From the NCBI GenBank assembly GCA_021234155.1, contig JAJEKV010000045.1, positions 2,809,434 to 2,873,433 of the forward strand: a DNA stretch of 64,000 nt, given 5' to 3'. Shown piece by piece: positions 34,917-47,196 of the stretch. The position numbers and the translations under genes are program-made. Every line of letters begins with the position of its first letter. The first letter of the stretch is position 1. Under the pieces are notes generated by a model. That model worked only from the letters and a program-made list of their open reading frames with translations, was not told where the DNA came from and searched no databases. This DNA comes from Isoetes taiwanensis. Its lineage: Eukaryota; Streptophyta; Lycopodiopsida; Isoetales; Isoetaceae.

Positions 34917-37390
34917 CGAGTAAACGTTAACAAGAAAAGAAATGGAATTAAAACTTGAGATTTTTCTTAAATCCCAAAAATTGCAGTTCAAAATATAATA
35001 GTATAATCAAAATTACTGATAGCCTCCAAAAAAGTAGACGGAGAGCTACATAGTTTGTTAGTTAAATGACAATAGCAAGAGATATAAGCAACCAAACTTC
35101 TCAAGAATAGAAGCAAAAGAAGCTCCTTTTCTGAGTCTACATTTTGACTTAGGTGCATCTCTCTGAAATTTTAAGTCTAAGCATGTCAAAAAAATGAAGA
35201 ATAAGTATTTCTTTGCCATGAAATAACAGCCCATACGAAACTGCCATAACTCTTAGCACAAGACTCTTTTTTTATTAATTATATGTTTCGGAAACGGCAT
35301 GATATGCTTTATCCTCTCAAGGAAAAACAGTCAAGTTTTGAAGAGATTTGTTATGTCAGAAAACGATTTCTGAAATCCGACCTAATGAAATCTGCAGCTT
35401 TATTATGAAACTTTTGCTTCAAAGTTTCTTTCTAGGATTTTCTACTCCATAACCCGGAGATATACAAAGTAGAACATAACTAGTTCAAGAATAATTTAGC
35501 CTATCAATGAATTATTTCAGTTATGCATTTGCATTCTAAGAAACATTATTTCAGCATGTATTTACATTACGTCTTATTTGGGTAGTTTCCAAGTTCTCAA
35601 ATTAGATCATTATTTTAAGAACTATCATTGATCATAAAATCAGATCTGTAACATAGTGTCAATCTTGATAAAGAGTGCCAAAGGCGCTGGCTTTTGCTCC
35701 AAGCCCATAGCTTAGCACCGTTTGTATTGAAAATCATATGTAAAGCTACATGATTTGTTAGTTAACTGACAATAGTAAGAGATATAAGCAACCAAACTTC
35801 TTGAGAATAGAAGCACAAGAAGCCCCTTTCTTAAGTCTATATTTCATCTTAGGTGCATCTCCATCAAATTTTAAGTCTAAGCTTGTAAAAAATGGAGGAT
35901 AAGTACTTGCTGCCATAAAATGACAGCCCCTACAAAAACAGGCATAGCTCTTAGCACAGAGCTCTGTTTTTTTATTAATTATATGTTTCGGAAACGGCAC
36001 AATATGCTCTATCTTTTCATGAAAAAACAGTCAAGTTTTGACGAGATTTGCTATGTCAGAAAACGATTTCTGAAATCCGACCTAAATGGGATCTGCAGCT
36101 TTCTTATGAAGCTTTATTCTTCAAAGTTTCTTTCTGGGATTTCCTACTCCATAACTAGAGGATTTACAAAGTAGAATAGAATGTAAGACACACCTGATAT
36201 GTGTTCTTTGTGTAGCTATGTATCGGTCGTGATAGAATCTTCCAGCTTCATCAAAGATGAGCAATGAGCATAAAATCCGAGATCTGGAGCTTTGTTTGCC
36301 ATATCCGAATCTTCTGGGTTGGTAGCAACCAGCTGGGTTGGTAGCAACCACGCGGTCGTTTGGCGCCCATGCCCTAAACCAATTTACATGATTGACATGA
36401 AAAATTTAAAGGTCAAAATTATACTTATTAATTTTGTATGGCATTAAGCCATTTTTGATGTTTTTGTCAATTTTGTTTAACAAAGCCTAAGCATATAGCC
36501 AAGGTCTCCAAATTATTTTTCTTGTCATACTCATTGCAGTATGCAAGGCAAGGGAGCATTCTGCCCTCGACAAGTCCGTCAATTACTATCATCAATTTTG
36601 TTGACCCTAGCCAAGATGTGCATGTAATGGCCAATGTCTAGGCGACCATAAATATCCAAGGAAAGTCTGCCTTAAATAAAGTCTGGACGCTATGCAAAAA
36701 GCTCCAGATAAAACATAGCTCTAGTAATTTGAGCGTATGCAATAAAGGAGACTACACAGCTCTTAGTATTTTGAGCCAGTGTTGTGAGAGTACTTGACAT
36801 CTCCTACAGCGGTATGAGCTTCACAAGTGCTGTAACTAGCTCTTGTGTTGCAACCGTCTCCAACCTGTTATATATATTTATATTTATATATATATATATA
36901 GCATCCTACCTCCTACCGCAGGATGTAGGGTCCTAAAAGAAAATTTAGTATACTGCTAGGTAGCGTAGGGTACCTAGCATTCTGCTAGGACCCTACGTTA
37001 CCTGTAAATAGTTACAATGTTAAAAGATAAAAGATAAATCACATAGCAGATATTCATACCTTTATGGTCATGCTAAGCCCAGTTTTTTAATGTTCATAAA
37101 CCATAGAAATCCGTCATCATTCTGTGGCTCGTACTTGTCATTTTTGAAATGTCCCAATGCATAAGTAAATAGCAAACAGTAAGTAAGTAACAAATAAGTA
37201 ATAGCCAATGTAACGGTAGAGTAGTGCCAATGGAAAACATAATGTTCAATAAATCATGAGAGGTGTACTGTGTTCAATTAATTCAGATGGACTCAAAAGG
37301 ATAGAGTTTCATATCCTTGAATATGATAACAGATGTTTCAGCATATATACTTTCCTTTGCCTAGGGTCTAATCTAGCCAAATCCATACTC

Positions 37391-37417
37391 CTAACCTGGT
37401 CACTTAACCGAAGCTAG
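37391..37417 (-). ncRNA. Module 1 hairpin, A unit 2
   Basis: Same hairpin as 34,259-34,285 with one base changed ('cctggtc' for 'cttggtc' on the plus strand), which turns a U-A pair into U-G and keeps the stem. Confidence 0.5.
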
Positions 37418-37928
37418 AGAAATTCTGTCCTGGCACTACCCAGGCCCTAAACCAAATGAGTCCAACAAGAATACTAAATAAGCTCAATACTTGTCTGAAG
37501 CTGTTCATTATTTTCACATAAACAGGTTTTTCCTTTCAACGTGCAGCATTATTGAAAGTATATCTTTCCATTAAGGCTACCTAGTAGAGGACTGATTTCT
37601 CAAGCCCCAAAACCATGTATTCTCAATGAAAAGTAGTTGCAAAATATTCATAAACATAATTCAACACTTAACATTCAAGGCAACCTGATAGAAGGCTGAT
37701 TTCTCAAGCCCCAAAACCATGTAACCTTAATGCAAAGTTGTTGCAGCAAAGTTTTAAGCGAAAACATAAAGTAATATCGAGTAAATTGCAAAAATGCACT
37801 ATTATTGAATTGAAATTGAATAGTTTAGACAATAACATACAAAGTGCATAGTATCTGATTACATTTTTCGTCATTCCATAACCTTCCACGTTAACACCAA
37901 CCCGGTTTGCAAAATAGAGACAATTGGA

Positions 37929-38054
37929 GGAGAGAGCCCGTACTGCGACCAATCATGCAAGCGTTAGCGGTAATCCCGTGCGATGCAAGGGCCAAAAGGT
38001 ACATTGGGTCTCTCAGTTTACCACTGATCACAAATTGTATCCTTTTGCCCTGAG
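37929..38054 (-). ncRNA. Splice-site stem module (module 2), A unit 2
   Basis: Outer stem GAGAGA-CCC with GGG-TCTCTC preserved. The inner segment reads 'cgtactgcgaccaatc', which breaks GTACCT and the CTGCAG word seen at 41,077-41,086. Probable base-call damage at a methylated CAG site. Confidence 0.6.
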
Positions 38055-40525
38055 TAAACGTTAACAAGAAAGAGAAATGGAATTAAAACTTGAGATTTTT
38101 CTTAAATCCCAAAAATTGCAGTTCAAAATATAATAGTATAATCAAAATTCTCGATAGCCTCAAAAAAAAGTAGACGGAGAGCTACATAGTTTGTTAGTTA
38201 AATGACAATAGCAAGAGATATAAGCAACCAAACTTCTCAAGAATAGAAGCAAAAGAAGCTCCTTTTCTGAGTCTACATTTTGACTTAGGTGCATCTCTCT
38301 GAAATTTTAAGTCTAAGCATGTCAAAAATGAAGAATAAGTATTTGCTGCCATGAAATAACAGCCCCATACGAAACTGCCATAACTCTTAGCACAAGACTC
38401 TGTTTTTTTATTAATTATATGTTTCGGAAACGGCATGATATGCTTTATCCTCTCAAGGAAAAACAGTCAAGTTTTGAAGAGATTTGTTATGTCAGAAAAC
38501 GATTTCTGAAATCCGACCTAATGAAATCTGCAGCTTTATTATGAAACTTTTGCTTCAAAGTTTCTTTCTAGGATTTTCTACTCCATAACCCGGAGATATA
38601 CAAAGTAGAACATAACTAGTTCAAGAATAATTTAGCCTATCAATGAATTATTTCAGTTATGCATTTGCATTCTAAGAAACATTATTTCAGCATGTATTTA
38701 CATTACGTCTTATTTGGGTAGTTTCCAAGTTCTCAAATTAGATCATTATTTTAAGAACTATCATTGATCATAAAATCAGATCTGTAACATAGTGTCAATC
38801 TTGATAAAGAGTGCCAAAGGCGCTGGCTTTTGCTCCAAGCCCATAGCTTAGCACCGTTTGTATTGAAAATCATATGTAAAGCTACATGATTTGTTAGTTA
38901 ACTGACAATAGTAAGAGATATAAGCAACCAAACTTCTTGAGAATAGAAGCACAAGAAGCCCCTTTCTTAAGTCTATATTTCATCTTAGGTGCATCTCCAT
39001 CAAATTTTAAGTCTAAGCTTGTAAAAAATGGAGGATAAGTACTTGCTGCCATAAAATGACAGCCCCTACAAAAACAGGCATAGCTCTTAGCACAGAGCTC
39101 TGTTTTTTTATTAATTATATGTTTCGGAAACGGCACAATATGCTCTATCTTTTCATGAAAAAACAGTCAAGTTTTGACGAGATTTACTATGTCAGAAAAC
39201 GATTTCTGAAATCCGACCTAAATGGGATCTGCAGCTTTCTTATGAAGCTTTATTCTTCAAAGTTTCTTTCTGGGATTTCCTACTCCATAACTAGAGGATT
39301 TACAAAGTAGAATAGAATGTAAGACACACCTGATATGTGTTCTTTGTGTGGCTTTGTATCGGTCGTGATAGAATCTTTCAGCTTCATCAAAGATGAGCAA
39401 TGAGCATAAAATCCGAGATCTGGAGCTTTGTTTGCCATATCCGAATCTTCTGGGTTGGTAGCAACCAGCTGGGTTGGTAGCAACCACGCGGTCGTTTGGC
39501 GCCCATGCCCTAAACCAATTTACATGATTGACATGAAAAATTTAAAGGTCAAAATTATACTTATTAATTTTGTATGGCATTAAGCCATTTTTCATGTTTT
39601 TGTCAATTTTGTTTAACAAAGCCTAAGCATATAGCCAAGGTCTCCAAATTATTTTTCTTGTCATACTCATTGCAGTATGCAAGGCAAGGGAGCATTCTGC
39701 CCTCGACAAGTCCGTCAATTACTATCATCAATTTTGTTGACCCTAGCCAAGATGTGCATGTAATGGCCAATGTCTAGGCGACCATAAATATCCAAGGAAA
39801 GTCTGCCTTAAATAAAGTCTGGACGCTATGCAAAAGCTCGGATAAAACATAGCTCTAGTAATTTGGTATGCAATAAAGGAGACTACACGGCTCTTAGTAT
39901 TTTGAGCCGGTGTTGTGAGAGTACTTGACATCTCCCTACGGTATGAGCTTCACAAGTCTTTGTAACTAGCTCTTGTGTTGCAACCATCTCCAACTTTGTT
40001 ATATATATTTATATTTATATATATATATATAGCATCCTACCTCCTACCGCAGGATGTAGGGCTAAAAAAGAAAATTTAGTATCTTGCTAGGTAGCGTAGG
40101 GTACCTAGCATTACGCTAGGACCCTACGTTGCACGTAAATAGTTACAATGTTAAAAGATAAAAGATAAATCACATAGCAGATATTCATACCTTTATGGTC
40201 ATGCTAAGCCCAGTTTTTTAATGTTCATAAACCATAGAAATCCGTCATCATTCTGTGGCTCGTACTTGTCATTTTTGAAATGTCCCAATGCATAAGTAAA
40301 TAGCAAACAGTAAGTAAGTAACAAATAAGTAATAGCCAATGTAACGGTAGAGCAGTGCCAATGGAAAACATAATGTTCAATAAATCACGAGAGGTGTACT
40401 GTGTTCAATTAATTCAGGTGGACTCAAAAGGATAGAGTTTCATATCCTTGAATATGATAATGAGATGTTTTTCAAAGATATATACTTTCCTTTGCCTAGG
40501 GTCTAATCTAGCCAAATCCATACTC

Positions 40526-40552
40526 CTAACTTGGTCACTTAACCGAAGCTAG
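40526..40552 (-). ncRNA. Module 1 hairpin, A unit 3
   Basis: Identical in fold and sequence to 34,259-34,285. Confidence 0.5.
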
Positions 40553-41066
40553 AGAAATTCTGTCCTGGCACTACCCAGGCCCTAAACCAAATGAGTCCAA
40601 CAAGAATACTAAATAAGCTCAATACTTGTCTGAAGCTGTTCATTATTTTCACATAAACAGGTTTTTCCTTTCAACGTGCAGCGTTATTGAAAGTATATCT
40701 TTCCATTAAGGCTACCTAGTAGAGGACTGATTTCTCAAGCCCCAAAACCATGTATTCTCAATGAAAAGTAGTTGCAAAATATTCATAAACATAATTCAAC
40801 ACTTAACATTCAAGGCAACCTGGTAGAAGGCCGATTTCTCAAGCCCCAAAACCATGTAACCTTAATGCAAAATTGTTGAAGCAAATTGTTAAGCGAAAAC
40901 ATAAAGTAATATCGAGTAAATTGCAAAAATGCACTATTATTGAATTGAAATTGAATAGTTTAGACAATAACATACAAAGTGCATAGTATACAGTTACATT
41001 TTTTGCGTCATTCCATAACCTTCCACGTTAACACCAACCCGGTTTGCAAAATAGAGACAATTGGAG

Positions 41067-41194
41067 GAGAGAGCCCGTACCTGCAGCCAATCATGCAAAC
41101 GTTAGCAGTAATCCCGGTAACGATGCAAGGGCCAAAAGGTACATTGGGTCTCTCAGTTTACCACTGATCACAAATTGTATCCTTTTGCCCTGAG
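41067..41194 (-). ncRNA. Splice-site stem module (module 2), A unit 3
   Basis: The best-preserved family A copy. Outer stem GAGAGA (41,067-41,072) with TCTCTC (41,149-41,154), extended by CCC (41,074-41,076) with GGG (41,146-41,148). Inner stem GTACCT (41,077-41,082) with AGGTAC (41,137-41,142). On the minus strand GCTAAC (branch-like A near 41,102) precedes GCTGCAG|GTAC by about 21 nt. Alternative fold: 41,129-41,142 with 41,177-41,190 (gggccaaaaggtac with gtatccttttgccc), 13 pairs, mutually exclusive with the inner stem. Confidence 0.7.
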
Positions 41195-43155
41195 TAAACG
41201 TTAACAAGAAAGAGAAATGGAATTAAAACTTGAGATTTTTCTTAAATCCCAAAAATTGCAGTTCAAAATATAATAGTATAATCAAAATTACTGATAGCCT
41301 CCAAAAAAGTAGACGGAGAGCTACATAGTTTGTTAGTTAAATGACAATAGCAAGAGATATAAGCAACCAAACTTCTCAAGAATAGAAGCAAAAGAAGCTC
41401 CTTTTCTGAGTCTACATTTTGACTTAGGTGCATCTCTCTGAAATTTTAAGTCTAAGCATGTCAAAAATGAAGAATAAGTATTTCTTTGCCATGAAATAAC
41501 AGCCACGAAACTGCCATAACTCTTAGCACAAGACTCTGTTTTTATTAATTATATGTTTCGAAACGGCATGATATGCTTTATCCTCTCAAGGAAAAACAGT
41601 CAAGTTTTGAAGAGATTTGCTATGTCAGAAAACGATTTCTGAAATCCGACCTAATGAAATCTGCAGCTTTATTATGAAACTTTTGCTTCAAAGTTTCTTT
41701 CTAGGATTTTCTACTCCATAACCCGGAGATATACAAAGTAGAACATAACTAGTTCAAGAATAATTTAGCCTATCAATGAATTATTTCAGTTATGCATTTG
41801 CATTCTAAGAAACATTATTTCAGCATGTATTTACATTACGTCTTATTTGGGTAGTTTCAAGTTCTCAAATTAGATCATTATTTTAAGAACTATCATTGAT
41901 CATAAAATCAGATCTGTAACATAGTGTCAATCTTGATAAAGAGTGCCAAAAGGCTGGCTTTTGCTCCAAGCCCATAGCTTAGCACCGTTTGTATTGAAAA
42001 TCATATGTAAAGCTACATGATTTGTTAGTTAACTGACAATAGTAAGAGATATAAGCAACCAAACTTCTTGAGAATAGAAGCACAAGAAGCCCCTTTCTTA
42101 AGTCTATATTTCATCTTAGGTGCATCTCCATCAAATTTTAAGTCTAAGCTTGTAAAAAATGGAGGATAAGTACTTGCTGCCATAAAAAAATGACAGCCCC
42201 TACAAAAACAGGCATAGCTCTTAGCCTGAGAGTTTTTTTATTAATTATATGTTTCGGAAACGGCACAATATGCTCTATCTTTTCATGAAAAAACAGTCAA
42301 GTTTTGACGAGATTTACTATGTCAGAAAACGATTTCTGAAATCCGACCTAAATGGGATCTGCGGCTTTCTTATGAAGCTTTATTCTTCAAAGTTTCTTTT
42401 ACGGGATTTCCTACTCCATAACTAGAGGATTTTACAAAGTAGAATAGAATGTAAGACACACCTGATATGTGTTCTTTGTGTGGCTTTGTATCGGTCGTGA
42501 TAGAATCTTCGACTTCATCAAAGATGAGCAATGAGCATAAAATCCGAGATCCGGAGCTTTGTTTGCCATATCCGAATCTTACGGGTTGGTAGCAACCAAT
42601 TTGGGTTGGTAGCAACCACGCTGGTCGTTGGCCCATGCCCTAAACCAATTTACATGATTGACATGAAAATTTAAAGGTCAAAATTATACTTATTAATTTT
42701 GTATGGCATTAAGCCATTTTTCATGTTTTGTCAATTTTGTTTAACAAAGCCTAAGCATATAGCCAAGGTCTCCAAATTATTTTTCTTGTCATACTCATTG
42801 CATTATGCAAGGCAAGGAGCGATTCGCCCTCGACAAGTCCGTCAATTACTATCATCAATTTTGTTGACCCTAGCCAAGATGTGCATGTAATGGCCAATGT
42901 CTAGGGCGACCATAAATATCCAAGGAAAGTCCGCCTTAAATAAAGTCCGACGCTTATGCAAAAAGCTCGAGATAAAACATAGCTCTAGTAATTTGAGCTG
43001 TATGCAATAAAGGAGACTACGACTCTTAGTATTTTGAGCCAGTGTTGTGAGAGTACTTGACATCTCCTACAGCGGTATGAGCTTCACAAGTGCTGTAACT
43101 AGCTCTTGTGTTGCAACCATCTCCAACCTGTTATATATATTTATATTTATATATA

Positions 43156-43500
43156 TATCTACTCTATATATGTTCTTATGTTTGTCGCGCTTATCCGACC
43201 GTCCGTTCAAGATCCGACGGCTCACGTGGCTTTGGGACGTATCCTACGGCCCAGATGGCCTGGGAGTTTATATATAATTCGTATAGACGCGATCCTACGG
43301 TCCAGGTTGATTTGATCTTGATCGTCGGTCCGAGATCCTACGGCTCACGTTTCTTTGGGACACATCCTACAGTATTATATGTAACAGATCCTATGACTTT
43401 GGGAATTATATGTAACAGATCCTATGGCTCATATTGCGTGAGATCTCGACCCTTGATCGAGTCCAAGATCCTACGGCCCAAGTTGAATGCTCATCCCTTA
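43156..43500. repeat. GATCCTACGG-type short repeats at an element end
   Basis: Words like 'agatcctacggctcacgt-g/ttctttgggac' and 'cagatcctatg' recur about eight times between 43,205 and 43,485, and 'ttatatgtaacagatcctatg' is directly doubled. The style ('gatccgacggctc', 'gatcctacggccca') resembles the GATCCGTCGG-type words of other element ends in the window. No gene is supported; the four overlapping plus frames are shadows of the repeat. Confidence 0.6.
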
Positions 43501-43525
43501 GGAAAAGGCTTTTAAAATTTTTATT

Positions 43526-43600
43526 GTTGTGTGAGGGATTCGAACCCTGGCCATTAACCCCCCAACCCCCCATTCTAACCACTAGACCAAGCATTAATTC
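43526..43600 (-). ncRNA. tRNA-like pol III promoter (SINE head or tRNA relic)
   Basis: On the minus strand, TGGTCTAGTGG (43,579-43,589) fits box A and GGTTCGAATCC (43,536-43,546) is a perfect box B, 32 bp apart, within the range for tRNA genes and tRNA-derived SINEs. The G-rich stretch between (GGGGGGTTGGGGGG) does not make an anticodon arm, and I cannot fold acceptor and T arms into a functional tRNA. A SINE head or decayed tRNA is most likely. Confidence 0.6.
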
Positions 43601-43668
43601 TATGAACAATTTATGTTTCAAATATACTTAAGGTTAATGTTCCCATTAAGATAAAATAGACTATAACA

Positions 43669-43746
43669 TTCTAGCTAGTTCGAGAAGGTTCTAGAATGTT
43701 CTGGAAAGCTCCAGAAAGTTCTAGAATCTTCTAGAAAGTTCTAGAA
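43669..43746. promoter_or_regulatory. Array of phased heat-shock-element pentamers
   Basis: Read every 5 bp from 43,669, the triplets are TTC, gct, TTC, GAA, TTC, GAA, TTC, GAA, ctc, GAA, TTC, GAA, TTC, GAA, TTC, GAA. Fourteen of 16 fit the alternating nTTCnnGAAn pattern that binds trimeric heat-shock factors, which normally need three. Shorter phased stretches follow at 43,801-43,828 and 43,872-43,889. The array passes gradually into the GAATCT satellite, so it may only be a satellite built from TTCTAGAANN; binding is not shown. Confidence 0.6.
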
Positions 43747-44345
43747 CATAAGAGAATCTAGGGGGGATCTAAGAAAATTCTTCAAGAAAGTTCCAAATTG
43801 TTCTAATAAGTTTTAGAATGTTCTAGAATGTAGGGGAATCTATGGGAATGTAAGGAAATCTAGGGAAATACTTCCAGAAACTTCTAGAATATATTGAAAG
43901 TCTTAGAATGTTCCAGAAGGTCTTAGAATGTTCTAAAAAGTTATAGAATGTAAAGGAATCCAGAAGAATCTAATAGAATGTAAGAAAATCTTATAAAATG
44001 TAAGAGAATCTAGGAAAATATTTACAAGCCTAAGGGAATCTCTTAAAATCTGAGGGATCTAAAGGAATCTTCATAAAATCTAAGGGAATCTAAGAAAATA
44101 TTGATGAAATCTTAGAGTATCTAAGGGAATCTTTATAGAATCTCTTTGAATCTCATGTAATGTAAGGGAACCTAGGGCAATATCATAAAATCTAAATGAA
44201 TCTAAGAGAATCTAAGGGGATCTTCATAGAATCTTGGAGAATCTAGGGAAATCTAATAGAATCTAGAGGGAATCTTATAAAATTTAGAGAAATGCTCACG
44301 AACCCTCTAAGAGAACCTTGGTAGAATCTTAGAGAATCTATCAAG
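43747..44345 (+). repeat. GAATCT-type satellite
   Basis: Mixture of 'ttctagaatg', 'gaatctagg' and 'agaatctta' words. Here the TTCTAGAA form dominates at the left and the GAATCT form at the right, suggesting how the satellite diverged. Confidence 0.8.
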
Positions 44346-44420
44346 AGATTCTTTTACAAAAACTTGCACGTAGGAACATGCTAAAACTTGAACATGCACC
44401 GTAGGACGCATTAAATTTCT

Positions 44421-44534
<114 letters not shown>

Positions 44535-46989
44535 AGTTTTTGTACTATGAGGGGTTGTACTGTAAGAGGTGTACTACGAGAGATTTTGCAAAGTAAACAG
44601 GTTGCAAAGACTTTATTAACCTGTTATTGTTTCTTTGAGTGAGAATTTATACCATGTGAAACCTAAATAACATAAACTCCCAATACTAAACCTGAGAGTA
44701 ACCCTTAAAATCCTGAACCTTTAACCCTAAACCAATGCTAATAGTCAATAGTTACTCGATCAGTAAAATCTTAAAGCCTTTAACCTAAAACCCGTATGAA
44801 AAGGAACATTCTGGACCTTGGGAACTGTGGGTATGTACCTCTAGGGATACTTAGTTCCAACCAATCAACATATATTGAACATGTAGATGGTCAAATTCTT
44901 GGTCAACAACCATAGCCAACTTGGATCAAACTCCCAAGTCAATCTCGCTGAGAACAACCTTTTTTATGCAAGGATGTTTGTTGAATGCCCTTATAAAAAG
45001 TAGGCTATTGAAATAGCATTCAGAAAGTGTGTGTACCCACAAAATGGAATAAAATAGAATGCATAGATAGTTTGAATTGTTAGAGCCAGAGATTGTTGCC
45101 GAGGGAACTTTAACTTGCATCCTTCTTTTATATCAAGCATCCCAATATTACACCACGACAATAAAAATCGGGCAGGAAGTTAAAACCCAAGTACGAAATG
45201 ATAATTTTGCATTGCTTCCAAAGATGCAATGTGCGAAACTATTAGTGTTGTAAAGGATCGAGAGAGCTTGTCTATCCTTTAATCAAGAGTTTGTTAGGAA
45301 AGTTTTACAATATGAGGGAAGAGCTCTATGAATTGGCAATAATTATAATGGTAGTTAAATGGCATCTTCTTAATTCCTGAAGTGGAATCTAGCTCTAAAT
45401 AGAATGGAGTGTGTAGACTTTAAAATATTATTGCATTAAGACGGTGGTAGTTTATCTATTTATTAGACTTTGGCTTTGTCGACGGCACAATGTAATGGGT
45501 AGTGAACACAAATGTACCTGAAGCCAGATGTGTGAAGATGTTGCAAATGTTTACACGTTTATACATATGGTCAAAGATCCAAGTAAATGGTGGGCATAAT
45601 ATTAAACTATACTATCTTTTTACCAAGCTTAAGAGGTCTAAAGTTGAGTATCAAAAATTCAGTTAAAAAAAAGTCATTCTTCAGAGCTAGTAAATTGATT
45701 CAAAGCATTGTGTCGCATAGTTAAAAACCTCATTAAATTGAATGCCCAAATGTTGTGCACATAACAAAATGACATTGCCCCTGCCATCTCACTATTCAAA
45801 TAATTAATATTATTGCCACCTCACATAATGCACTCGAGTTTATTGCCACCTCACTAACTTATTTAATAAAGAACAAGCTTATAACAAATGCATTTCCACC
45901 TATATATGACCATTATTATAATATCCGTGGCCATCATGGCCACCTCATCGCGGGTGGGGGCATTATGAGCCAATGGCATCTAACGTGCGACCTCACCACT
46001 TGAAAGACCAACAGTCTAGATACAATGCCATAAGCCTTAAATAGCTTCACTCTAGGGAGTATAACCTCAAGATGCTGTAAAAATTCATTCTCCCAAAAAT
46101 TAGAGATAGCACTGTCCAGTGCTATCTCTACATAATGCAATCCTAATTGGAGAGGCCACATTTTTGCCTCGGATATATAAGAGTAGATTCTGTGAAAATA
46201 AGAATTTGTTGCCCGACACTCACTGTGGAATTTGACCGAATAACTAACCATAGGATCCAAACGGTCTTGAAGTAATGATGCCCACAATTTAAGAAAATAG
46301 AAGATAAATAAGCTCTATTTCTATAATTTAATCCTCCATCATCACCACTATTACATGCATCCTATTTGCAGATTCGTTTCAAAATAGTCTGCACATAGTT
46401 TATCTTTAAAAAAATTATCCAAATCTCACCATTCCAACATCAAGAATTCCACCGTTAATATGAATATATGGTTGTACATGTTTACTTTTGATGGATTTGA
46501 TGGAGGGGGGAATATAGAAGCTTAGGAAAGAAGTCCTAAGAAAGAAGTCTTATGCATAGCGTATTAATGTTTTCACATGAAATCTAGTTTAGATGGCAAT
46601 ATGGCATTCACTTCACTTCATTTTAAATGGCAATATGACATTCACTTCGCTTTAATTTACAATCCCTTGCTGAAGAGCACTCCCTTGTGTTTGCATATCT
46701 TCCATGATATGTATTTGTGGATATAAAACATCTACAAATGACCATTAGCTATAAACTACAAACAGCCATTAGCTCTGCAAAAGATTCCCTTGCAACCAAA
46801 AGAGTTTGCTTATAGGCTCCCAGACAAAGGATCTCTAGCAATAAATTCTTCTACAATCTTCTCATTTCTGTGACTTTTGCTGCCAATATACAATGTTTTA
46901 GAAAGTTCACACACAATCAGAAACTGTTAATGTGTCAATAAAAAACCTTATTCCTTCTGTTTCTCAACCTTGGGATCGAGGCATATACA

Positions 46990-47196
46990 TTGCAATATGC
47001 TCAATTCATGGCTGAAAATCAACTGCATTTTCTACCTCTTATTGATAAAATTATTCTATTTCATCGCAGCGAGATAAATAATCGAGGATCATATGATGAA
47101 CTTATGGCAAACAGTCCACTTCTTAAACAGCTAATGGAAAATTCTCTAAAGCTCAACCCAATGGTCAGAATGATGTACTTTCTACAAATAACTTAG
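46990..47196 (+). pseudogene. ABCC transporter fragment (end of NBD1), copy 2
   Basis: From the ATG at 47,008 the frame reads AENQLHFLPLIDKIILFHRS, then RGSYDELMANSPLLKQLMEN. This aligns with the conserved stretch just after NBD1 of plant ABCC1/ABCC2-type transporters (TNQLHFL..VD+I...G...E.GTY+EL...G.LF+.LMEN). Only about 60 residues are present. It lies on the strand opposite to the NBD2 fragment 0.5 kb away, so the captured gene was rearranged. Confidence 0.85.

Larger units (their letters stand above)
33768..36900 (-). mobile_element. Unit A, array copy 1 (3.13 kb)
   Basis: Starts 'gcatcctacctcctaccgc' with a small terminal hairpin (CATCCT with AGGATG) and ends 'caacctgttatatatattta' followed by TA repeats. 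It contains, read on the minus strand, the splice-site stem module (34,799-34,916), then the module 1 hairpin (34,259-34,285), and at the far end hairpins of 'ctagcagaatgctag' type. An internal imperfect repeat (35,040-35,460 against 35,750-36,170) gives related ~80-codon frames that have diverged freely, so I doubt they are coding. The unit has no recognisable enzyme. Confidence 0.85.
36901..40031 (-). mobile_element. Unit A, array copy 2 (3.13 kb)
   Basis: Head-to-tail with copies 1 and 3, separated only by TA repeats. Same internal order as copy 1, including the ~80-codon minus frames at 38,194-38,436 and 38,894-39,136. Differences from the neighbours cluster at CAG/CTG/CCGG-like sites. 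Confidence 0.85.
40032..43155 (-). mobile_element. Unit A, array copy 3 (3.12 kb)
   Basis: Third head-to-tail unit. It ends in 'caacctgttatatatatttatatt' and TA repeats, after which a different sequence begins. Module 1 is at 40,526-40,552 and module 2 at 41,067-41,194. The start is slightly different ('gggctaaaaaag' for 'gggtcctaaaag'). Confidence 0.85.

Noticed and set aside
35758-39136. ~80-aa minus frames repeated in the A units (35,758-36,000; 38,194-38,436; 38,894-39,136) as a real small protein
   Set aside because: The two internal versions differ by many radical substitutions and show no motif. They stay open mainly because the copies are recent.
41177-41190. U12-type 5' splice site (GTATCCTTT on the plus strand)
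   Set aside because: Family B has GTAACCTTT at the same place and no U12 branch sequence is seen; the word is explained by pairing with the other arm.
41067-41194. Plant TPP riboswitch, because of a CTGAGA word near the splice-site module
   Set aside because: CTGAGA is only in family A, the second conserved TPP segment is missing and the pairing layout differs.
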